Notes under the pieces: generated by a model
Seen by the model: the letters and a program-made list of their open reading frames with translations, nothing else
The model's database searches: none
Told to the model about the DNA's origin: nothing
Origin: a bacterium
GTDB taxonomy: Bacteria; UBP6; JAFGXH01
NCBI GenBank assembly: GCA_027064085.1
Contig: JAMOQH010000024.1
Span: 1-20,254, forward strand
Direction of reading: 5' to 3'
DNA length: 20,254 bases
Position numbers and translations under genes: made by a program
Shown: positions 6,325 to 14,158 of the stretch, one piece after another
Layout: each line of letters opens with the position of its first letter
Numbering within the stretch: the first letter of the stretch is position 1

Positions 6325-9300
6325 TAGAACTCTCCTTTTATTCCTATTGATGGGAAAAATGGTATCCCTTCCACTTTACTTGATTCAGAATAATCATAAT
6401 TATATGAAACACCTTCTTGATTTGCATAATTTGTAACATTTTGAATATCTAAATAAAAAGAAAGCATCCATGTTTCAAATTGCCATATTTTATCTACTCT
6501 TAAATCTAATTGGAAAAATGCATCATTTCTTACTGAATTTGGCTCTCCATATATAGGAGAATATGTTGTTGAATCAGCATTATATATTGAATTAACAATA
6601 GGAGTTTTAGGGCTACCTGTCACATATCTTAATCTTGTACCAATTTGCCAACCATTACTTATCTTATAAGATGCTATCATTGTTAAAATATGTGTTTGAT
6701 CATATCTAAATAAAGTCCAATCATCCCAATCGTGGTCTTTTCTTTCTGCTTTCATAATGGTATATGATATCCAACCAAAAAATTTACTACTCATATTATG
6801 TCTTAAAAAAATCTCTGCACCATAAGCTCGACCTCTACCATCATTATTAAAATTCTCATTAACTATTTCACCATCAATAATAACTTTTTTAGTACTTGTT
6901 ACAGCTAAATCTCTTTGATCATTATAAAATAATTCAAATGACATATTAATAAAATCAGTAAATCTATATTCTGTACCAAGAGTATATTGAATAGAATATT
7001 GATTTTTTAAATCTAAGTTTCCAAATTTCCTATCAGTTTGATAATCTTGCGGAGGTTGATGAAATTGACCTATGCCACCTTTAAATAACAGTTTATTATT
7101 AAGCGTATAAATTGCACTAATTCTAGGATCAAGAGTTAATCTATTATTTTCTGAAGAATAATCAGATCTTAATCCAGTAATCAATCTAAGTTGCCCAAAT
7201 TCAGAAATCAATTCAGTATAAACGGCAGGAAGAAAATAAAACATTGAATTCTTATCATAAATTCTTCCATAATCACTAAGAGAACCCGTTTCTCCCGTAT
7301 TATGATTAGGCATTGAATCAGGAACAGTAAATTCATAAGTTGCCCAAGCAAGCCAATTATCCATACCTAAATTTAAAGTAAAATCTTTATTAATTTTATA
7401 GATAAAGTCTTCCCTCATTGTTGTAATATAAGAAAGTCCATTAATATCAATAAAATCAGAAATTTTAAATTTTTGACTTAAATATTGCAACCCCATAGAA
7501 AATTTAGATTTCATCTTTTTATTTATTTTATAGTCCCAAGCAATTATATTATCAATAAAAAATGTTGACATAGAAAATTCACCTGATAAACCAGGGTCAC
7601 CAACAGGTTTATCAAAAAACAACTCAAAATTATCACTGGAACCAAAGTGAGTAAAACTTAATTGACTCTTTTTAGAAAAATTATAATCATATTTTAGTTG
7701 CCAGTCATAATAAACCGGTAATGCTCTTGCCACATCATTCATACTATCCGGTAAAATAAGAGGCAATATAGTATCAATATAAGACCTTCTAAAAGCAACC
7801 GCAACTGCTGATTTATCATCAATTGGGATATCAATCATTGCAGAAGTATCAATCAAATCAACATCAAGATATCCATGTATATTTTTTCTATCCTTTTTCG
7901 TTTTTAACTTTTTAGTAGTAACATCAACTATTCCACCTAAAGCTCTACCATACTTTGCTGAATAATTGCCTGGATAATATGAAACATCTTGTATTAATTC
8001 TGAATTAAAAACAGAAGTTAAACCGCCAAAGTGATACAACATTGGAACAAAATGACCATCTATAAAAACCCTACTATCAAGACCATTATTACCCCTGATA
8101 ATTAAGGCTCCACTAAGGCCCCCGGCTCTTGAAACTCCAGGTAAATTTTGAACAACTTTTAAAGCATCTCCATTCGTACCAGGTATTTTCATTATTTCTT
8201 CCACAGAAATAGTTTCTTTGGTTACTTCTTTTTTAGCCTTCTTTTTTATAACAGTTAATTCATAAGGATTTAATAAATCTTGTGGAAGTGATATTTTAAT
8301 ATTAACCAACTTACCTTTTTTTATATTTTCTTTAGTTTCATAGCCTAAATATTTATCTTTAGGATCTATGATTATTTTATAGTCCCCATTTTCTAGATTT
8401 TTAAATAGAAATTTACCATTTTCGTCTGTAACTGTTTCAAATTCATCATCAGTTTCACTTATTAACCTAACCGTAACATAAGACAAGGGTTCTCTGTTTC
8501 CATAACCTAAAATAACACCTCTTATTGATTCATAATCTGCTTTTTCAATAATTGCCGTTTTTTCTTCTTTTGCTTTTTTTATTTCTTCTTTTGTGGCCTC
8601 TTTTTTATCTTTTATGACAAAATTATACTGATAGGTAATTCTTACAGGAACTTTTTTATCTTTATATTCGGCTGGAGTAAATTCAAATTTCTTAACTGCT
8701 TCAACAGCAGCTTTATTAAAATTTTCATTATCAGATTTTATAACTCCAACATTTTTTACATTACCATTTTCATCAACATCAATGAATAAAGTTACAATGC
8801 CTTCAACTTCTTGTTTTCTTAATTCTTCAGGATATTTTGCCTCTACAAATCTCTTTAAAATAGGATTTTTTGTTAATACTAGTGCTTCTTTCTTAACTAT
8901 TTCCTTCTTAACTATTTCCTTCTTAGCTATTTCCTTCTTAGTAGGAGACACAGCGGTGCTGATGTCCTTACTACGCTTATCTTCGTCTTTTGGACGAGTC
9001 AACGCCTCGTCCTTACTACGCTTATCTTCGTCTTTTGGACGAGTCAACGCCTCGTCCTTACTACGCTTATCTTGGTCTTTTGGACGAGTCAACGCCTCGT
9101 CCTTACTGCGCTTATCTATGGCTTTTTTTTCTTTTTTATACCATTTATTAGATTTCACTTTATCAATTTTTGTATTATCTGCTGAATTATCTAATTTAAA
9201 ATTATATGTATATATTAATTTTACTGAAATGGGAATATCTTTATATTCTGCAGAAGAAAATTTAAATTTATAAATTCCCTTTTTTATAGAGGATTCAAAA

Positions 9301-9515
9301 GATTTATCCGTAGATTTATAAAAACCATAAGATTTTATCTTACCTTTTGATGTTAAATTAATAAATAATTTTACTTTTCCTTCTTTTTTAGAAGACTTCA
9401 TTGTTTTAGGATACAAAACCTTACCAACTTTTGTAATCTCAGGTTGTTTAGATAATTCTAAGCCAAATAAGCTTAATGATGACAATAAAATCAAAAATTT
9501 AATTATTCTACTCAA
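6324..9515 (-). CDS. TonB-dependent outer-membrane receptor with two N-terminal TonB C-terminal domains
   Basis: Protein of 1063 residues. The start is TTG 9515: AGGAG lies six bases upstream and a signal peptide (MSRIIKFLILLSSLSLFG) follows at once; the longer TTG at 9536 has no ribosome site. Order: TonB-C-like domain 1 (~24-107, degenerate); a charged linker (~108-210) with the KDEALTRPKDE array and KKEIV repeats; TonB-C-like domain 2 (~212-300, with AKYPEELRKQEVEGIVTLF and KKFEFTPAEYKDKKVPVRI); a carboxypeptidase-regulatory-like beta domain (~331-415); the plug (~420-545, ALKVVQNLPGVSRAGG, LIIRGNNG, GRALGGIVDVTT); and a beta barrel ending in Phe (GIKGEF), typical for outer-membrane insertion. 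Such receptors import bound substrates using TonB; the substrate is not evident. It heads the operon with a lipoprotein, a redoxin and FetAB-like genes. Confidence 0.9.
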   Translation of the reverse strand: MSRIIKFLILLSSLSLFGLELSKQPEITKVGKVLYPKTMKSSKKEGKVKLFINLTSKGKIKSYGFYKSTDKSFESSIKKGIYKFKFSSAEYKDIPISVKLIYTYNFKLDNSADNTKIDKVKSNKWYKKEKKAIDKRSKDEALTRPKDQDKRSKDEALTRPKDEDKRSKDEALTRPKDEDKRSKDISTAVSPTKKEIAKKEIVKKEIVKKEALVLTKNPILKRFVEAKYPEELRKQEVEGIVTLFIDVDENGNVKNVGVIKSDNENFNKAAVEAVKKFEFTPAEYKDKKVPVRITYQYNFVIKDKKEATKEEIKKAKEEKTAIIEKADYESIRGVILGYGNREPLSYVTVRLISETDDEFETVTDENGKFLFKNLENGDYKIIIDPKDKYLGYETKENIKKGKLVNIKISLPQDLLNPYELTVIKKKAKKEVTKETISVEEIMKIPGTNGDALKVVQNLPGVSRAGGLSGALIIRGNNGLDSRVFIDGHFVPMLYHFGGLTSVFNSELIQDVSYYPGNYSAKYGRALGGIVDVTTKKLKTKKDRKNIHGYLDVDLIDTSAMIDIPIDDKSAVAVAFRRSYIDTILPLILPDSMNDVARALPVYYDWQLKYDYNFSKKSQLSFTHFGSSDNFELFFDKPVGDPGLSGEFSMSTFFIDNIIAWDYKINKKMKSKFSMGLQYLSQKFKISDFIDINGLSYITTMREDFIYKINKDFTLNLGMDNWLAWATYEFTVPDSMPNHNTGETGSLSDYGRIYDKNSMFYFLPAVYTELISEFGQLRLITGLRSDYSSENNRLTLDPRISAIYTLNNKLLFKGGIGQFHQPPQDYQTDRKFGNLDLKNQYSIQYTLGTEYRFTDFINMSFELFYNDQRDLAVTSTKKVIIDGEIVNENFNNDGRGRAYGAEIFLRHNMSSKFFGWISYTIMKAERKDHDWDDWTLFRYDQTHILTMIASYKISNGWQIGTRLRYVTGSPKTPIVNSIYNADSTTYSPIYGEPNSVRNDAFFQLDLRVDKIWQFETWMLSFYLDIQNVTNYANQEGVSYNYDYSESSKVEGIPFFPSIGIKGEF
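8891..8935 (-). repeat. 15-base tandem repeat in receptor linker (KKEIV units)
   Basis: Three 15-base copies (8891-8905, 8906-8920, 8921-8935; one base differs in the third) encode repeated KKEI(V/A) residues, with partial copies on both sides. It lengthens the charged linker between the palindromic array and the second TonB-C domain. Copy number could vary by slippage in steps of five residues without breaking the frame. Confidence 0.85.
8947..8966 (-). repeat. Hairpin next to the palindromic array
   Basis: GACACAGC (8947-8954) pairs with GCTGaTGTC (8958-8966), with one bulged base and a three-base loop. It abuts the array at 8961 and encodes ISTAV on the minus strand. Like the array it is richer in G and C than its surroundings but unrelated in sequence. 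It may belong to the same inserted segment. Confidence 0.5.
8961..9125 (-). repeat. In-frame palindromic tandem repeat, 45-base units, copy A
   Basis: Three 45-base units (8991-9035, 9036-9080, 9081-9125) plus a partial unit (8961-8990) encode D-K-R-S-K-D-E-A-L-T-R-P-K-D-E on the minus strand. Each unit has arms GGACGAG and CTCGTCC around a seven-base loop (8992-9012, 9037-9057, 9082-9102). The codons (GCG, CGT, GAG, GAC, AAG, TTG) are G/C-richer than the host gene. Two 38-base stretches (8977-9014 and 9022-9059) are exact reverse complements of 20090-20127 in the last gene of the window. Confidence 0.92.
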
Positions 9516-9542
9516 AGTATACTCCTTAAATAACAATATTTT

Positions 9543-9572
9543 AATATATTATATATACATAGATTTTGTCAA
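9543..9572 (-). promoter_or_regulatory. Promoter of the receptor operon
   Basis: On the minus strand a perfect TTGACA (9572-9567) is followed after 18 bases by TATATT (9548-9543), a 5/6 match to the -10 box. Transcription would begin near 9536, giving a short leader before the AGGAG site and TTG 9515. No repressor binding site is obvious in the surrounding A/T-rich DNA. Confidence 0.6.
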
Positions 9573-9608
9573 TATATATAAAATTTTCACAAAAATAATG
9601 CTAAAAAA

Positions 9609-9630
9609 AGAAAGCAAAGCTTTACTTTTT
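9609..9630. repeat. Imperfect palindrome between divergent operons
   Basis: AAAGCAAAG (9611-9619) is followed directly by CTTTACTTT (9620-9628), a palindrome with one mismatched position and no loop, and a T run follows. It lies between two outward-facing promoters, so a terminator role for either operon makes little sense; an operator is possible. It is adjacent to the AT-rich hairpin at 9632-9658. Confidence 0.4.
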
Positions 9631-9631
9631 C

Positions 9632-9658
9632 AAAATTTAGATTTAAAAGCTAAATTTT
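9632..9658. repeat. AT-rich intergenic hairpin 1
   Basis: AAAATTTAG (9632-9640) and CTAAATTTT (9650-9658) form a nine-bp stem with a nine-base loop. In reverse orientation its stem and loop match the hairpin at 15549-15574 almost base for base, apart from one extra loop base. This suggests a dispersed intergenic element. Confidence 0.55.
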
Positions 9659-9704
9659 AAGTGTAACAGATATTTTATAGCTGTGAAACTAATATAAAAA
9701 AAGA

Positions 9705-9734
9705 TTGACAGAGTAAAGCAATATCAAGTAAAAT
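9705..9734 (+). promoter_or_regulatory. Promoter of the hisS operon
   Basis: A perfect TTGACA (9705-9710), an 18-base spacer and TAAAAT (9729-9734, 5/6). Transcription should start near 9741, leaving a leader of about 20 bases before the ATG. That is too short for a T-box or other riboswitch in front of hisS. Confidence 0.65.
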
Positions 9735-9759
9735 AGATTTTTATTGAGGAGTAATCTAA

Positions 9760-10983
9760 ATGTATAAAAATATTACAGGAATGAAAGATATTATGCCAAA
9801 CGAAATAAATAAATGGCATTTTGTAGAAAATAATATAAAAAAAGTATTTAAATTATATAATTACAAAGAACTAAGAACCCCTGTTTTAGAGTTTACTGCC
9901 CTATTTAAAAGGGGAGTTGGAGAGGGCACAGATATAGTAGAAAAGGAAATGTATAGCTTTAATGATAGAAATGGAAAATCACTTTCTTTAAGACCAGAAG
10001 GAACAGCATCTACTGTAAGAGCCTATATTAATTCAAAAGATTATGCAAATTCACCACTAACAAAATATTATTATATGGGAGAAATGTATCGTCACGAAAG
10101 ACCTCAAAAAGGTAGATATAGAGCATTTAATCAAATTGGAGCTGAATTTTTTGGTCCATCTACTCCAGCATCTGATTTTGAAGTAATACAAATGGTTGAA
10201 GATATCCTAAAATCAATCAAACTAAAGGATTATAAGTTCTATATTAATAGCATAGGTTGTAAAAATTGTAGACCAAGTCATAAAAAAGCATTAGTTGAAT
10301 ATTTAACTCCACACAAAGAAGAATTATGTAAAGATTGTCAAAGAAGACTAGATACTAACCCAATGAGAATAATTGATTGTAAAATAGATGGTTGTAAAAG
10401 AATAGCAGAAAATGCACCTAAAATATCAAATTTTTACTGTGAGTCATGTTCTACACATAACAATGAGTTGCTCAGCTTGCTAGAAAACTCAAATATTAAT
10501 TATGAAATTGATGAAAAAATAGTAAGAGGATTAGATTATTATGTTAAAACGACATTTGAAGTTAGAGTTTCTGAAAGTATTTTAGGTTCTCAAAATACAA
10601 TAATTGGTGGAGGAAGATATAATAATTTAGTAAAAGAATTAGGTGGGCCAAATGTTGATGCAATAGGCTTTGGAATTGGAACAGAAAGGATAATACTTGC
10701 TCTTTCTGAAGAAATAAAAGAAACTCCACTTAACTATGCCGTTGTTATATTAGGGAAAGAAAGCCTCTCAAAAGCTTTAGAATTAGTTCATAAACTAAGA
10801 AATAAAAATTTTACTGTTGATATAGATTATAGACTAGGCTCATTAAAAAGCCAGATGCGGTGGGCAAACAAAAATAATGCTCAAAAAGTAATAATAATAG
10901 GAGAGGAAGAGCTTAAAAATAATATTTATATAGAAAAAAACATGCAAACATCTGAACAAATAAAAAAAACTTTTGATGATTAA
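9760..10983 (+). CDS. hisS: Histidyl-tRNA synthetase
   Basis: Class II aminoacyl-tRNA synthetase of 407 residues, which charges tRNA-His with histidine in the cytoplasm. Visible motifs: N-terminal GMKDIMP; a substrate-binding stretch LRPEGTAS (78-85); motif 2 region MGEMYRHERPQKGRYRAFNQ (106-125); the histidine-specific RGLDYYVKTTFEV (256-268); motif 3 GFGIGTERI (303-311); and a C-terminal anticodon-binding domain. The insertion between motif 2 and RGLDYY carries paired cysteines (167/170, 190/193, 207/212, 227/230), a layout seen in many bacterial HisRS, possibly binding a metal. The start is ATG 9760 with GAGGAG at 9746-9751. It opens an operon with three more genes; the next starts three bases after its stop. 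Confidence 0.97.
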   Translation: MYKNITGMKDIMPNEINKWHFVENNIKKVFKLYNYKELRTPVLEFTALFKRGVGEGTDIVEKEMYSFNDRNGKSLSLRPEGTASTVRAYINSKDYANSPLTKYYYMGEMYRHERPQKGRYRAFNQIGAEFFGPSTPASDFEVIQMVEDILKSIKLKDYKFYINSIGCKNCRPSHKKALVEYLTPHKEELCKDCQRRLDTNPMRIIDCKIDGCKRIAENAPKISNFYCESCSTHNNELLSLLENSNINYEIDEKIVRGLDYYVKTTFEVRVSESILGSQNTIIGGGRYNNLVKELGGPNVDAIGFGIGTERIILALSEEIKETPLNYAVVILGKESLSKALELVHKLRNKNFTVDIDYRLGSLKSQMRWANKNNAQKVIIIGEEELKNNIYIEKNMQTSEQIKKTFDD

Positions 10984-10986
10984 TAG

Positions 10987-12492
10987 ATGAAAAGTAAAAT
11001 AAGTTTTTTAAAATTTAATAATTATATTAATAGAAATTTATCAGAATACTTATCAAGTAAAACAGATAACAATATGACTGAAGTAATTGAACACATAAAA
11101 AATAATTTTGATAAAGATGAGGTTATTCCAACAATTCTTAATACAATTACTAATGATATAGAATCTAAAGATTTAATTATGTATTTAGACTTAATTAATT
11201 ATTATATATCTATTGTTTCTGAATCAAAATTAAGTTCATTTAAAAATTTAATTTCAGAAAAGTTACAACATTTATTATCAATCATTTCTAAAACAGAAAA
11301 TAGAAGTATCATATATCAATATATGATAGACTACTCTCCATTATACGATATCGAAATTCAAAAATTAAAAAAGAAATTTCCGATTGATAAGGAAATGTTT
11401 TTAAAAAAAGTAGTGGAATTAGCATCATCAAAAACCTATTTAAGATTTTTATTAATGTATGAAGTAAATGTATTTTTTTCTAAAAATGAGATAAATTATA
11501 TGTGGTCTAATATATCTTCATACACATACAAGGAGCAGACATTATTCTTTCAAATTTTTATAAACTCATTTAATGAAAAAAATCAAAAGAAAATATTTAA
11601 ATTCATTGCAAAGTCTTCACAAAGTACTATTTCTGCATTTATACCAACTTTAAATTTTTACTTTAAAGAGAAAGAGTTATACTTTAAAAATATACTATCA
11701 ATAACAACAGAAGAATTTAATAATTTTCCAATATATCAAGTTAAAAATGGCTTATTTTCACAAACTAAAATATTTTTTTCTTCAAAATCTAATGAATTAT
11801 TGTTTATTTCTGATTTTTTTGAATATAAAAAATATACTATTATAATAAAGGCAGATTTTAATTTAAATTATATTAATTCCAAAATAGTAAAACAACCAAT
11901 GATTTTTAACAGAGGATTTTTTTCTAGAAATTATAAAAAAGATTTTCCAAATCAACTTAGAGTAGATCCAATTATAGCTACTGAAATCTATAAGGGCATA
12001 TTATTTAATATAAAAGCTAGTAATTTAGATATTCCTATATCATTATTGAACTACTTTACATTTAGAAACACAATAAAACCAGTACAGTATCAATTTACAA
12101 TTGAAAGAAATTTAAATATAGAAGATTTTTATGTAGGCAAGCATATCTTTAATCAAATTATTGAAAATAATTTACATTCTTTTATAGATTTAAATTATTT
12201 AATTCCTAAAAATATATCCTATAATAAAAAAGAAATAAAAGCTTTTATTTATTCACCTATGTTTAAAATAAAACTAGATAAACATATTAACAAAAACAAA
12301 CTTAATATACTAAATTCTATAAGTCTATTTATAGAATTATCTAAATCATTAAGCAACAAAAAAAATATTATTAACTTTTTTATACTATTATATAAAAATA
12401 TAAAGGATACAAGCAATAATTATATCGAAATCACCCAACTAAGTCATTTAATCTTATTTTATTTAAGCCACGAAAACGAGGTTAACAATTGA
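10987..12492 (+). CDS. Uncharacterised cysteine-free protein in the hisS operon
   Basis: I do not recognise this 501-residue protein. It has no signal peptide, no clear membrane segment and not one cysteine, which fits a cytoplasmic location and contrasts with its cysteine-rich neighbour. Residues ~1-220 read as amphipathic helices, loosely like helical-repeat scaffolds, followed by a mixed region around 230-400 (for example KYTIIIKADFNLNYINSK and VQYQFTIERNLNIEDF) and a helical end. Lys, Asn, Ile, Phe and Tyr dominate, as expected in AT-rich genes. The ATG is three bases after the hisS stop with no good Shine-Dalgarno site, so translation probably depends on coupling. Its end overlaps the next gene by four bases. 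An envelope- or translation-linked role is possible but unsupported by motifs. Confidence 0.8.
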   Translation: MKSKISFLKFNNYINRNLSEYLSSKTDNNMTEVIEHIKNNFDKDEVIPTILNTITNDIESKDLIMYLDLINYYISIVSESKLSSFKNLISEKLQHLLSIISKTENRSIIYQYMIDYSPLYDIEIQKLKKKFPIDKEMFLKKVVELASSKTYLRFLLMYEVNVFFSKNEINYMWSNISSYTYKEQTLFFQIFINSFNEKNQKKIFKFIAKSSQSTISAFIPTLNFYFKEKELYFKNILSITTEEFNNFPIYQVKNGLFSQTKIFFSSKSNELLFISDFFEYKKYTIIIKADFNLNYINSKIVKQPMIFNRGFFSRNYKKDFPNQLRVDPIIATEIYKGILFNIKASNLDIPISLLNYFTFRNTIKPVQYQFTIERNLNIEDFYVGKHIFNQIIENNLHSFIDLNYLIPKNISYNKKEIKAFIYSPMFKIKLDKHINKNKLNILNSISLFIELSKSLSNKKNIINFFILLYKNIKDTSNNYIEITQLSHLILFYLSHENEVNN

Positions 12493-14150
12493 ATAACAAA
12501 ATAAAATTTTATATTTTTATTATAACTATTATTTTAGCTATATTACCTTCTTGTAAAAATCAATGCCAAATATTAGAAGAAAGAATTAAAATTTGTAAAG
12601 AAAATATAGATTGCAATAATAATGACTTAATTTGTACTGAAGTAGATAATGCTCAAAGCCTTATAAAAACTATTAATAGTAAAATTACAGAAGGAACAAC
12701 TGATAAAAACGATATTGAAAATGCTTGCTCTCTTTCATTAAATAAAATTAATTTCAATGATTGTATAGATGCTCAGAATAGACAAAATGGAGATTGGCAA
12801 GATATAAAATACTTAATGGCTTATTTTGGTTTAGAAGGAGCTATAGATAAAGTTAATACAACAATAAAATTTGTCACAAATACAAATACAGATACAGATG
12901 TTAAATGTGGCTCTAAAATACTAAAAGAATACTCAGATATTCAACATTATCAAGAAACAATAAAATTTATAATGCTCAAAACATTTTCTGAAGTAATTTC
13001 CTTAATACAATTAAATCCAAATAGTGATTCTAATATATTTATTGGCAAAGATTATATTAACAATGAGAATTCACAATGTGATTTTAATAGTAATAATAGA
13101 TTTAACATTAATTATAACAATTATGACTATATTTTTTGTTCTGAATCATCAGGATGGTTATCAGAAACCAATGTTACAAAATCAAACTGTGCTTTAACTA
13201 GGCAAGAAATATTTTTAATTAATTGGAAAAATATATATTTTGTAGATTGGTGCTTAAATAACTTTAAAAATAGTTATACTAATTGTAAAGAAGATGGTAA
13301 TACTTATGATTGCATAGAAGCAGCTCATAACGAATGTTACAGTTTAAGAGAAAATTTTTTTTGTAATAGTACATATCAACAATGTAGTTCTGATTGTTTA
13401 GCATCTGGAATAAGAAACTGCAAAGAAACCTGTAAAAACAATTTTTTGGCATGTAAAGAAAATATTACTCAAAATAATAATTGTAAAATTAGATGTCAAA
13501 TAGACAAATGTTCTTCAAAAACAGACTCAAATTATTTTTATGAATGCCTAGAGAGCACTAATGAGGATAACAAAAAAAATACTTATAGTTGCTGTAATTG
13601 TGAAAATCTTTGTACTCAAAAATGCAAAGATAATACTAGTTCAGATACATGTAAATCATGCAGAAGTCAATGTATAACAAATTGTACTCAAAATAATCAA
13701 ATTGATATATCATGTTATAAAGATAATATTACAAAAATTGAAAATTGCTATCATGATAAAATAAATGAAAACCAAGAACAAGAATTTACAACTTGCATTA
13801 ATGATAATGATGAAATATGTAATAATTCTTGTAACTACGACTCCTGTATATATAGTTGTTTAGATGAAAATTGTAAAGATGTTGAATGTTTTGAACGCTC
13901 TAGCCAAGAAAATGATTTTTTTGATAAAAAATCATGTAATCAATACTCTTGTTACTATAGTTGTCAAAAGCAATGCCAAACGATTGAAATAGATAATGAT
14001 ACTAGTAAAATCATGACCGTTTATAGAGAAGTAGATGATAATGAAATTGCAGGATCTAATTGTGATCAAACAGAGGTATTTACAATGGATGAAGCAAATA
14101 ATAAATATTATAATTATTGCGTAATAGAGTATAGTATATCTAATTATTAG
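12489..14150 (+). CDS. Cysteine-rich lipoprotein of unknown function
   Basis: Predicted lipoprotein of 553 residues: hydrophobic segment FYIFIITIILAILPSC with lipidated Cys22. The start is TTG 12489, which overlaps the TGA stop of the preceding gene (TTGA) and has GAGG seven to eight bases upstream; no ATG lies near. The N-terminal ~250 residues have few cysteines and include WQDIKYLMAYFGLEG. From ~260 the protein becomes dense in cysteine with many C-x3-C pairs (CKETC, CKIRC, CTQKC, CRSQC, CITNC, CNNSC) and CCNC. These do not follow the EGF pattern of the other lipoproteins here, and I recognise no family. Disulfide-stabilised surface or periplasmic structure is likely; metal binding is an alternative. 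It sits between a cytoplasmic unknown and a sugar-phosphate mutase in the hisS operon. Confidence 0.82.
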   Translation: MNNKIKFYIFIITIILAILPSCKNQCQILEERIKICKENIDCNNNDLICTEVDNAQSLIKTINSKITEGTTDKNDIENACSLSLNKINFNDCIDAQNRQNGDWQDIKYLMAYFGLEGAIDKVNTTIKFVTNTNTDTDVKCGSKILKEYSDIQHYQETIKFIMLKTFSEVISLIQLNPNSDSNIFIGKDYINNENSQCDFNSNNRFNINYNNYDYIFCSESSGWLSETNVTKSNCALTRQEIFLINWKNIYFVDWCLNNFKNSYTNCKEDGNTYDCIEAAHNECYSLRENFFCNSTYQQCSSDCLASGIRNCKETCKNNFLACKENITQNNNCKIRCQIDKCSSKTDSNYFYECLESTNEDNKKNTYSCCNCENLCTQKCKDNTSSDTCKSCRSQCITNCTQNNQIDISCYKDNITKIENCYHDKINENQEQEFTTCINDNDEICNNSCNYDSCIYSCLDENCKDVECFERSSQENDFFDKKSCNQYSCYYSCQKQCQTIEIDNDTSKIMTVYREVDDNEIAGSNCDQTEVFTMDEANNKYYNYCVIEYSISNY

Positions 14151-14158
14151 GAGGAAAA

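Noticed and set aside
8961-9125. CRISPR array made of the 45-base repeats
   Set aside because: The repeats are contiguous with no variable spacers, lie inside a coding frame and have no cas genes nearby.
8782-9273. Plus-strand open frame of 163 codons across the receptor repeats
   Set aside because: It is antisense to the receptor gene. The repeat happens to be open in its reverse frames, and the product (LLRLSSSFGRVNAS repeats) shows no family features or ribosome site.
9537-9759. T-box riboswitch or other leader controlling hisS
   Set aside because: The near-consensus promoter at 9705-9734 leaves only about 20 bases of leader, and no T-box sequence is present.
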